16,520 nucleotides of DNA, from assembly GCA_022838965.1 (NCBI GenBank), contig JALHDK010000057.1:1-16520 (forward strand), given 5' to 3'. This document shows, piece by piece, positions 10,370 through 15,907 of this stretch. Made by a program: the position numbers and the translations under genes. The notes under the pieces are model-generated. The model did no database searches, was not told the DNA's origin, and worked only from the letters and a program-made list of their open reading frames with translations. Each line of letters opens with the position of its first letter. Position 1 is the first letter of the stretch. This DNA is from Actinomycetales bacterium (GTDB lineage: Bacteria > Actinomycetota > Actinomycetes > Actinomycetales > Actinomycetaceae).

Positions 10370-10417
10370 TAACAGGCATCCCCGACACGAACCCCCCGCA
10401 CGGGCGGGCGGCGCGAC

Positions 10418-11887
10418 TCAGCCGAGGAGGTGCGCGATGGCCTCCGCCGCCGTCCAGCCGTGCGGGTGGGTGGCGGCCATGAGGGCGACCCCGTCGAGGT
10501 CCTGGCCGAGCGTGACGAGAGGCTGCTCCGCGTAGCCGTCCCGGCGGACCTGGCCCAGGCCGATGTCCGCCGCGAGGGCGTTGCAGAGGCACTTGCGGCC
10601 CACGGTGTCCGCGAAGTCGCCGCCCTTCCTGACGTACATGTGCACCGGTTCGGAGGGGCAGCGGTAGCCGAGCGAGCCGGGGGACTCCTCGAACGGCACG
10701 GCGAGGTGCCCGATGTCGCAGAGGCGGGGGCGGGCCTCGTGCACCTCGGCTACGGACTGGGTGCCGGGGAGCGAGACCACCTTGAACGGGAAGCCGGTGG
10801 GGGAGGCGAGCGGGTCGGTGCGGACCTCGAGGGTGCCGTCAGCGAGCCGGGCGATGATCTCGGTGCGCAGCGGCGCCTCCAGCCCCGACTCGTCCGCCAG
10901 CGCGAACAGCGAGCCCACCTGCACCCCCGCGGCCCCGACGGACAGGGCGGACCGCACCTGATCCGGGCTGGCGTAGCCGCCGGCGAGCCAGAAGGGCAGC
11001 CCGACCGCGGCGATCCTGGCCAGGTCGGCCTGGTCACGGGGACCGAACACGGGCTCCCCGTTCTCGTCGATCACGAGGCGGCCGCGGGGCGGGGCGTTGT
11101 GGCCCCCCGCGCGCGGCCCCTCGATCACGAAGCCGTCCGGCCGGGTGACCTCGTCGCGGGCCAGCCGGGCGGCGAGCACCTCCGCGGAGATGATGGCGAG
11201 GAACATAGGCCGGCGCAGCGGGGCGAGCCCGCCGCCGGTGACCTGCTCCGGGTGGAACTCGGCGGTGTAGGTGCGGGTGGCGCCGTCCACGTGAAGGTTC
11301 AGCGAAACCGGCTCATGGCGGGCGAGCCTGGTGAGGAGGTTCGGGATCTCCGCGGGGATACCCGCACCCATCAGCACGTAGTCCACGCCGGCGAGCAGGG
11401 CGCCGTACGCCGCACTCGGGGTGGCGAGCTTGACCTTCTCCAGGAAGTTGATGCCCACGAGGCCGTCGTGGCCCTCCTTGGCGAGCCAGACCTCCACGAA
11501 GTTGGCGACGACGCCGAGCACCTCCTGCTTGCGGGTGGCGACCATCCGCAGCTTCGGGATGGGTGCGTAGGGCTTGCCGGGCGTGCGACCCTCCGGGCGG
11601 TAGTACTGGGCCAGCACCTCCTCGGCCATCGCGGGGACGGGGAAGTGGGCGAGCGCGCGGCGGACGTGCCCGCCGGGGTCCCCGTCCTGGAGGCGACGGG
11701 AGACGACGACGTCGAGGGCGGTCCCGGACACCACGCCGAGCTGGCCGGTGAGGGACACCGCCCGGGCGAGCTGCCACGACGAGACTCCGATGCCCATGCC
11801 GCCCTGGATGACGGTGGGGAGCGGGCGGCCTTCCCGATCCGTGGTGGGCAGGTCAGGGGCGGGCGTGATGGGCAGTGCTGCTGACAT
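10418..11887 (-). CDS. Nitronate monooxygenase-like FMN TIM-barrel protein with C-terminal four-cysteine region
   Basis: 489-residue protein of the nitronate monooxygenase / 2-nitropropane dioxygenase superfamily (PfaD-like long form). Predicted to bind FMN and oxidise nitronates or act on an enoyl-type substrate; the substrate is not known. Marks are QGGMGIGVS at 29-36 near the N-terminus, GAGIPAEIP at 174-182, EGPRAGGHNAPP at 256-267 (the GGH carries the catalytic His in the family), LAGGYASPDQ at 301-310 and GAAGVQVGSLFAL at 318-330 (flavin phosphate loop). A further ~110 residues beyond the usual NMO core contain C390, C410, C433 and C435 (YRCPSEP...RKCLCNAL), which look like a metal or Fe-S site. 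The ATG at 11887 has GGAGGG 9 bases upstream. Two palindromes cover the likely promoter. recC starts 48 bp after its stop, so read-through into recCBD is possible. Confidence 0.85.
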   Translation of the reverse strand: MSAALPITPAPDLPTTDREGRPLPTVIQGGMGIGVSSWQLARAVSLTGQLGVVSGTALDVVVSRRLQDGDPGGHVRRALAHFPVPAMAEEVLAQYYRPEGRTPGKPYAPIPKLRMVATRKQEVLGVVANFVEVWLAKEGHDGLVGINFLEKVKLATPSAAYGALLAGVDYVLMGAGIPAEIPNLLTRLARHEPVSLNLHVDGATRTYTAEFHPEQVTGGGLAPLRRPMFLAIISAEVLAARLARDEVTRPDGFVIEGPRAGGHNAPPRGRLVIDENGEPVFGPRDQADLARIAAVGLPFWLAGGYASPDQVRSALSVGAAGVQVGSLFALADESGLEAPLRTEIIARLADGTLEVRTDPLASPTGFPFKVVSLPGTQSVAEVHEARPRLCDIGHLAVPFEESPGSLGYRCPSEPVHMYVRKGGDFADTVGRKCLCNALAADIGLGQVRRDGYAEQPLVTLGQDLDGVALMAATHPHGWTAAEAIAHLLG

Positions 11888-11913
11888 GGACTGGCACCCT
11901 CCGGTGGCTGTTC

Positions 11914-11946
11914 GTTACGTCAGCGTAACCTACGGCGCCGTAGGTT
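11914..11946. promoter_or_regulatory. Double palindromic operator over the nitronate monooxygenase promoter
   Basis: Two palindromes sit side by side. The first is GTTACG-TCAG-CGTAAC (11914-11929). The second is a perfect 20-bp palindrome, AACCTACGGCGCCGTAGGTT (11927-11946). Both fit YTACG-N4-CGTAR, with centres 15 bp apart, so they look like two copies of one operator. On the minus strand a TANNNT box, TACGCT (11927-11922), falls inside them, giving a start about 28 bases before the ATG at 11887. A bound dimer pair would block that promoter, which fits a TetR-type repressor. No regulator gene is in the window. Confidence 0.75.
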
Positions 11947-11957
11947 CGATAGGGGTT

Positions 11958-11972
11958 GCCGGAGTTCCCGGC
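11958..11972 (-). terminator. Small hairpin after the MOSC gene (weak terminator candidate)
   Basis: GCCGG-AGTTC-CCGGC forms a 5-bp stem with a 5-base loop, ten bases past the MOSC stop codon. There is no T tract, and the stem is short, so it may only reflect GC-rich sequence. Confidence 0.25.
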
Positions 11973-11981
11973 GTCACAGGC

Positions 11982-12551
11982 TCACACCACCTCGAGCCGG
12001 CGCCACGGCCGGGGCGGGAGTTCCACGTCGATCGGGTCGCCGGCCTGCACCCGTCCGCCGCGTTCCACCACGCCCATGATCCCGGCGCGCCGCGTCCGGG
12101 TGCCGTCCTCCGCCTCGCCGTAGCAGAGGGCGAGCAGGCCCGGGCGGTAGTCCTCGATCTGGTGGCAGGGGTTCCGCAGCCCGGTCACCCGGACGACGGC
12201 GTCGCCCCCGATCCGCAGCCGCGTGCCGGTGGGGAGGCCCAGGACGTCCAGGCCGCGGGTGAGGATGTTCTCCCCCATCCCGCCCGGGGGAACGTCGATG
12301 CCGTGGGCTGCCGCCTCGTCCAGCAGCTCGCGGTGGAGCAGGTGCACCTGCCGCAGGTTGGGCGCGGCGGCGTCCTGGGCGGCGAGGTAGCGGTGCTGCA
12401 CGGTGGTGCCGGCATGCGCGTCGCCCGCCACACCGTGGCCCGCGATCAGCAGGATCGACTCCGCCGGCACCTTGCTGAAGCGGTGCTCGCCGTCCACGCT
12501 GACAGCGACGACGTGCGCGTGCTCGCCCCCGGGGGCGTGGTCATCGTCCAC
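11982..12551 (-). CDS. MOSC domain-containing protein
   Basis: About 189 residues. MOSC domains bind molybdenum cofactor or deliver sulfur through a conserved cysteine, and stand-alone members such as YiiM/YuaD reduce N-hydroxylated compounds or are uncharacterised. Visible marks are VSVDGEHRFSK at 18-27, GHGVAGDAHAG at 38-48 (the GDxHAG metal/phosphate-binding type motif), GENILTRGLDVLGLPTGTRL at 93-112, and the cysteine C129 in RVTGLRNPCHQIEDY, the expected MOSC Cys. The start is uncertain. GTG 12551 has the box TAGCCT seven bases before it, the spacing of a leaderless actinobacterial transcript. An ATG at 12599 would add 16 residues but leaves only 18 bp to the divergent ATG and has no clear ribosome site. 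The gene lies upstream of, and on the same strand as, the nitronate monooxygenase-like gene, separated by 94 bp that hold that gene's own operator. Confidence 0.85.
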   Translation of the reverse strand: MDDDHAPGGEHAHVVAVSVDGEHRFSKVPAESILLIAGHGVAGDAHAGTTVQHRYLAAQDAAAPNLRQVHLLHRELLDEAAAHGIDVPPGGMGENILTRGLDVLGLPTGTRLRIGGDAVVRVTGLRNPCHQIEDYRPGLLALCYGEAEDGTRTRRAGIMGVVERGGRVQAGDPIDVELPPRPWRRLEVV

Positions 12552-12558
12552 GAACCGG

Positions 12559-12564
12559 AGGCTA
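12559..12564 (-). promoter_or_regulatory. -10 box for a leaderless MOSC transcript
   Basis: TAGCCT on the minus strand matches TANNNT and ends seven bases before the GTG at 12551, as in leaderless actinobacterial genes where the start codon is the first transcribed base. No -35 box is evident. Confidence 0.4.
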
Positions 12565-12617
12565 GCACCGGCGATCCGCCGCGGGTACCCTCGCTCCATG
12601 CCGCTCGCCGCACCGCC

Positions 12618-13565
12618 ATGGCGATCCTGATCGACCCGCCGCGGTGGCCCGCGCACGGCACGTTGTGGAGCCACCTGGTCTCCGACTTCAGCTACGAGGA
12701 ACTGCACGTCTTCGCGCGGGCGATGCTGATCCCGCGGCGGGGCTTCGACCTCGACCACTACGACGTCCCGGCCCACCTGTACGACGACGTCGTCGCGGCC
12801 GGGGCCGTGGCCGTGGAGGCGCGGGTGCTGCTGGTGCGGCTGCAGGTCTCCGGGCTGCGGGTGCGGCAGGCGGACCGTGCGCTCGCCCAGAGGCGGCACC
12901 GCCGCGCGTTCCTGCGGGCCGAGTGGGCGGAGCTCGGCGCGCGGGTGGGCGCGCCCGACCCCGCGGCCTGGCACCGCGCCGGCGAGGAGCTGCTGCGGCG
13001 CTGGTCGGAGCCGCACCGCCGCTACCACGACCTCGCCCACCTCCAGGACGTGCTGCTCTCCCTCGACCAGCTGTCCGACCTGGGCGAGCAGGTCCGGCCA
13101 TCCGTGCTCCTCGCCGCGTGGTACCACGACGCCGTCTACGACGGGGTCGCCGGCGAGGACGAGCGCCGCTCCGCCGAGCTCGCCCGTCAGGAGCTGCGCG
13201 GGGTCGGGCTGTCGCCGGCGCTCGCGGCCGAGGTCGCGCGGCTGGTGCTGGCGACGACGCCGGGAGGCGGGGTGCCCGGCGTCGCGGCGGGCGCCGTCGT
13301 CGACCACGATGCCGCGGTGCTGCGCGACGCCGACCTCGCCATCCTCGCGGCGCCGCCGAAGCGGTACGCCGCCTACGCCGCGGCGGTGCGCGCGGAGTAC
13401 GCGCATGTGCCGGAGGAGGCGTTCCGGCGGGGCCGGGCGGACATCCTGGCGGGGATCCTCTCGGCGCCGCGCATCTACGGCACGCCCACCGCCCACGCGC
13501 GCTGGGAGGAGCGGGCGCGGGCGAACCTGGCGCGGGAGATCGCCGTGCTGCGTGCCGGGGGATGA
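12618..13565 (+). CDS. DUF4031 and HD-domain fusion: predicted metal-dependent phosphohydrolase
   Basis: 315 residues in two parts. Residues 1 to about 85 are a DUF4031 domain (MAILIDPPRWPAHGTLWSHLVSD, then DLDHYDVP at 44-51), a small module of unknown function found mainly in actinobacteria. Residues about 100-305 are an HD-superfamily hydrolase of the COG4339 type: RRYHDLAHLQDVL (H137, H141), AAWYHDAVYDG (H170-D171) and VLRDADLAILA (D237/D239) give the expected metal ligands, followed by RADILAGILSAPRIYGT. HD enzymes cleave phosphate esters, often of nucleotides, but the substrate is unknown. The ATG at 12618 matches the conserved DUF4031 N-terminus, yet no Shine-Dalgarno sequence precedes it, so it may be leaderless or coupled to a short upstream frame. 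An in-frame upstream extension exists only on the strand opposite the MOSC and NMO genes and is rejected. Divergent from the MOSC gene. Confidence 0.85.
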   Translation: MAILIDPPRWPAHGTLWSHLVSDFSYEELHVFARAMLIPRRGFDLDHYDVPAHLYDDVVAAGAVAVEARVLLVRLQVSGLRVRQADRALAQRRHRRAFLRAEWAELGARVGAPDPAAWHRAGEELLRRWSEPHRRYHDLAHLQDVLLSLDQLSDLGEQVRPSVLLAAWYHDAVYDGVAGEDERRSAELARQELRGVGLSPALAAEVARLVLATTPGGGVPGVAAGAVVDHDAAVLRDADLAILAAPPKRYAAYAAAVRAEYAHVPEEAFRRGRADILAGILSAPRIYGTPTAHARWEERARANLAREIAVLRAGG

Positions 13566-13601
13566 ACCCTCGGGAGGACTCCGGTTCTCGATCCTCTCGC
13601 T

Positions 13602-13630
13602 TTGGCAGCGGCGGAATGCCACGATATGCC
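13602..13630 (+). promoter_or_regulatory. Possible promoter for the FMN reductase gene
   Basis: TTGGCA (13602-13607), a 17-bp gap and TATGCC (13625-13630) form a fair sigma-A-type arrangement in the 168-bp gap before the gene at 13734. A second TANNNT box, TACGTT, lies at 13645-13650. The true start site cannot be chosen from sequence. Confidence 0.35.
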
Positions 13631-13733
13631 TAGGCCGAACGTCCTACGTTGGGCGGGGTGTGGCGCCCGCCATCAGGTGTCGGCGAAGGTGTGGGCGGCC
13701 GGATCCGCTGGCCGCAGACAGGAGGGGACTCTC

Positions 13734-14303
13734 ATGACCACCACGTACAGGGTCGGGTACTTCGTTGGCAGCCTGTCATCGACGTCGATCAACCGGATCC
13801 TCAGCCAGGCGCTGATCCGGGTGGCGCCGGACGACCTGGAGTTCACGGAGATCCCGATCGGCAACCTGCCGCTCTACTCCCCGGACTACGACGCCGACTA
13901 CCCGCCCGAGGCCCGCGCCCTGAAGGAGGCGATCGCGGGGGTGCAGGCGGTGCTGTTCGTGACGCCGGAGTACAACCGCTCGATCCCCGGCGCGCTCAAG
14001 AACGCGCTCGACTGGGCGTCCCGGCCCTGGGGCCAGAACTCGTTCCACAACGTCCCCGCGGCGGTGATCGGCGCAACGCCCGGCCAGATCGGCACCGCCC
14101 TGGCGCAGCAGAGCCTGCGCGGCGTGCTGAGCTTCTGCAACGCACGGCAGATGACCGCGCCGGAGGCCTACATCCGGTTCAACCCGGAGGCCTACGGCGC
14201 GGACGGCGAGGTCACCGACGAGGCGACCCGGCAGATCCTCGCCACCTTCATGCAGGAGTTCCGCGACCACATCGCGCGGGTGCTCACGGTGCTGCCCCGG
14301 TAG
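13734..14303 (+). CDS. NADPH-dependent FMN reductase family protein (flavodoxin-like)
   Basis: 189-residue flavodoxin-fold oxidoreductase (PF03358), which uses NAD(P)H and bound FMN to reduce flavins, quinones, azo dyes or chromate in the cytosol; the physiological acceptor is not predictable. The FMN phosphate loop GSLSSTSIN is at residues 12-20 and the family signature TPEYNRSIPGALKNALDW at 77-94. A glycine-rich loop GATPGQIGT at 113-121 contacts the flavin ring. The ATG at 13734 has GGAGGG about 7 bases upstream. In-frame sequence back to 13602 lacks family similarity and is rejected. It stands alone, with 168 bp upstream and 69 bp to thpR. A GC hairpin follows its stop. Confidence 0.9.
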   Translation: MTTTYRVGYFVGSLSSTSINRILSQALIRVAPDDLEFTEIPIGNLPLYSPDYDADYPPEARALKEAIAGVQAVLFVTPEYNRSIPGALKNALDWASRPWGQNSFHNVPAAVIGATPGQIGTALAQQSLRGVLSFCNARQMTAPEAYIRFNPEAYGADGEVTDEATRQILATFMQEFRDHIARVLTVLPR

Positions 14304-14304
14304 C

Positions 14305-14327
14305 GGCCGGCCTGCCCGGCGCCGGCC
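14305..14327 (+). terminator. GC stem-loop after the FMN reductase gene
   Basis: GGCCGGC (14305-14311) pairs perfectly with GCCGGCC (14321-14327) around a 9-base loop, starting two bases after the stop codon. No T tract follows. It could terminate or simply stabilise the transcript end. Confidence 0.4.
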
Positions 14328-14372
14328 CGGAGTACGCCGCCGGTGTGTCCCGCGCGTGGTTGACTGGCTCTC

Positions 14373-14942
14373 ATGCGGATGTTCGTCGCGCTCACGCCGC
14401 CTCCCGAGGCGCTCGAGCACCTCGCCGAGTTCTGGGAGCCCCGCCGTGAGGCCGATCCCGGCATGCGGTGGGTGGACACCGAACAGTGGCACCTCACCCT
14501 GGCCTTCCTCGCCGAGGTCCCGGAGCGTGCCCTCGACGACCTGGCCGATCGGCTGGAGCGTGCGGCGCGCCGGCGGCACGCCTTCGACTGCCGGCTGAGC
14601 GGCGGGGGCGCCTTCCCCGACGTCACGCGGGCGCGGGTGCTGTGGGTGGGTGTGGAGGAGGTCGACGGCGGCGCGCGGCTCCCCCAACTCGCGGAGGGCG
14701 TGCGGGCGTCCTGCAACCGCGCGGGGGCCACGCCCGAGGGAGGCCGGTTCCGGCCCCACCTCACGCTCGCCCGGTTCGGGGTGCAGCAGGACGCCACGCG
14801 CTGGATCCGGGTGGCCGAGACCTACCAGGGTCCGGTGTGGCGTGCGGGGGAGATCGAGTTGATCGAGTCCCGGCTGGGGCAGGGCCGGGCGGGCCGGCCG
14901 CTGCACACCGTGGTCGGCTCGTTCCCGCTCGGGGCCGCCTGA
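14373..14942 (+). CDS. thpR: RNA 2',3'-cyclic phosphodiesterase (ThpR, 2H family)
   Basis: 189 residues, the usual size of the ThpR/LigT family (2H phosphoesterases). These enzymes open 2',3'-cyclic phosphates at RNA ends to 2'-phosphates. Both catalytic HxTx motifs are present, HLTL at residues 40-43 (QWHLTLAFL) and HLTL at 129-132 (RPHLTLARF). The family N-terminus MRMFVALTPP and the strand ARVLWVGVEE also fit. The ATG at 14373 matches the conserved start, but no Shine-Dalgarno sequence precedes it. TTGACT at 14360-14365 ends seven bases before the ATG and may be an imperfect -10 for a leaderless message. It converges on the lipoprotein gene with only 21 bp between stops, filled by a hairpin. 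Confidence 0.92.
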   Translation: MRMFVALTPPPEALEHLAEFWEPRREADPGMRWVDTEQWHLTLAFLAEVPERALDDLADRLERAARRRHAFDCRLSGGGAFPDVTRARVLWVGVEEVDGGARLPQLAEGVRASCNRAGATPEGGRFRPHLTLARFGVQQDATRWIRVAETYQGPVWRAGEIELIESRLGQGRAGRPLHTVVGSFPLGAA

Positions 14943-14944
14943 GC

Positions 14945-14961
14945 GGGAGGCGTTCGCCCCC
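14945..14961. terminator. Hairpin in the convergent gap between thpR and the lipoprotein gene
   Basis: GGG-A-GGC-GTTC-GCC-CCC folds into a six-pair stem with one bulged A and a 4-base loop. It occupies almost the whole 21-bp space between the two stop codons and could serve both strands. There is no T tract on either side. Confidence 0.45.
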
Positions 14962-14963
14962 GG

Positions 14964-15743
14964 TCAGCCGATCTTTCCGGCGGCGGTGTCGATGATGGCC
15001 TGGATCTCCTCCGCATCGAGCACCGCTTCGGTTTCCGCACCCCCGACCAGTTCGATGATGTTCACCGACCACAGGATCGTCCCGGTCCTCGCGAAGACAT
15101 TGTTCGAGGTCCAGAGGACCACGCTCTCACCCTCGCCCTGCTCCAGGACGTCGCGGGTGGCGATGCGGTCGTCGCCGATGTCGCCGACGTCGAGGAGTTC
15201 GCTCGTGTAGGTTCCCTCGCCCTCGATCTCGGTCGGCACTCCGACGCAGGCGGACACGCCGTCCTTCAACGCTGCGAACGCCGCCTCGATGTCGGCGACC
15301 TCACCGGCCAGCATGTACTCCTGGACCGCGACCATGTTCCCCACCTGCCCCTCACCGGAGCGCGTGATTCCGGGGACGTCCATGTTCAGCTGGGTGAACA
15401 CCTGCCACCGGAGCTCCGCCGCGGCGGCCCGCGACTCGTCGCTCGCCGCATCGCAGAACTCGACCGTGGGCATCATCCCCAGTTGGTCCTCCGGGATCAC
15501 GCCGGGCCGGCCGTCCGGCCACTCGGTGAACGCCTCGTCGAGGAGCCAGTCGCTGTCGAGGTCCTCCGGCGTGACGAGGAGGTCCGCCAGCACCTCCGCC
15601 GCGGGAACGGCGCCAGCCGCGCCTCCGCCGCCCTCATCGTCGGCTCCCCCGCCCCCACACGCCGCGAGCGTCACTGCCAACGCGGCCACACCCAGTACCA
15701 GTCTCACGGGAACCGCCGCCTTTCTGCGCCTGTTGAGGCTCAC
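14964..15743 (-). CDS. Secreted lipoprotein of unknown function
   Basis: 259 residues. A basic N-terminus (NRRRK), a hydrophobic segment and the lipobox LAAC, with C29 as the lipidated residue, mark a type II signal peptide. A flexible Gly/Ala/acidic linker (about 30-48) tethers an acidic globular domain of about 200 residues outside the membrane. The mature domain has two further cysteines, C97 (VEFCDAA) and C166 (SACVGVP), likely a disulfide, and a repeated pattern of strands such as GESVVLWTSNNVFARTGTILWSVNII. This resembles the extracellular sensor-like domains found in actinobacterial lipoproteins (PknH-sensor-like), but I do not recognise a specific family. The start is GTG 15743, with AGGG about six bases upstream. 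A later GTG at 15707 would shorten the signal peptide. It converges with thpR and is divergent from the SRPBCC gene. Confidence 0.8.
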   Translation of the reverse strand: MSLNRRRKAAVPVRLVLGVAALAVTLAACGGGGADDEGGGGAAGAVPAAEVLADLLVTPEDLDSDWLLDEAFTEWPDGRPGVIPEDQLGMMPTVEFCDAASDESRAAAAELRWQVFTQLNMDVPGITRSGEGQVGNMVAVQEYMLAGEVADIEAAFAALKDGVSACVGVPTEIEGEGTYTSELLDVGDIGDDRIATRDVLEQGEGESVVLWTSNNVFARTGTILWSVNIIELVGGAETEAVLDAEEIQAIIDTAAGKIG

Positions 15744-15802
15744 AGTAGCCCTGCCGTGCGATCAGCGCGAGGGCCCATGGTCCTCTCTGCGACTTCAGTC
15801 CC

Positions 15803-15830
15803 TTGACATCTGTTGAGGCGGGCGTACGGT
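15803..15830 (+). promoter_or_regulatory. Sigma-A-type promoter of the tandem SRPBCC gene
   Basis: A perfect -35 hexamer TTGACA (15803-15808), a 16-bp spacer and TACGGT (15825-15830, matching TANNNT) precede the gene at 15908. This predicts a transcript start near 15837 and a leader of about 70 bases. It is the best promoter match in the window and points away from the lipoprotein gene. Confidence 0.65.
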
Positions 15831-15907
15831 GCAGGGACCAGGTGGCTCTCGATCGCGGGCGGCGGTGCCTGCCGGGCGCCTGAACATCTCCAAAGGGGAT
15901 GAGCACG

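Noticed and set aside
7388..10372. A 994-codon open frame on the plus strand opposite recC
   Set aside because: It is antisense to a clear RecC, has low-complexity Gly/Arg/Glu/Ala composition and shows no domain motifs; long antisense frames are common in very GC-rich coding DNA.
10395..10408. Terminator hairpin between the nitronate monooxygenase-like gene and recC
   Set aside because: Only a 5-bp stem (CCCGC/GCGGG) with no T tract; expected by chance in such GC-rich sequence.
11748..12617. Upstream in-frame extension of the DUF4031-HD protein
   Set aside because: It runs antisense through the nitronate monooxygenase start, the double operator and the MOSC gene. The conserved DUF4031 N-terminus begins exactly at 12618.
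12552..13622. Long minus-strand extension of the MOSC frame (up to 546 codons)
   Set aside because: It is antisense to the DUF4031-HD gene, and the added residues are Arg/Gly/Pro-rich without family similarity.
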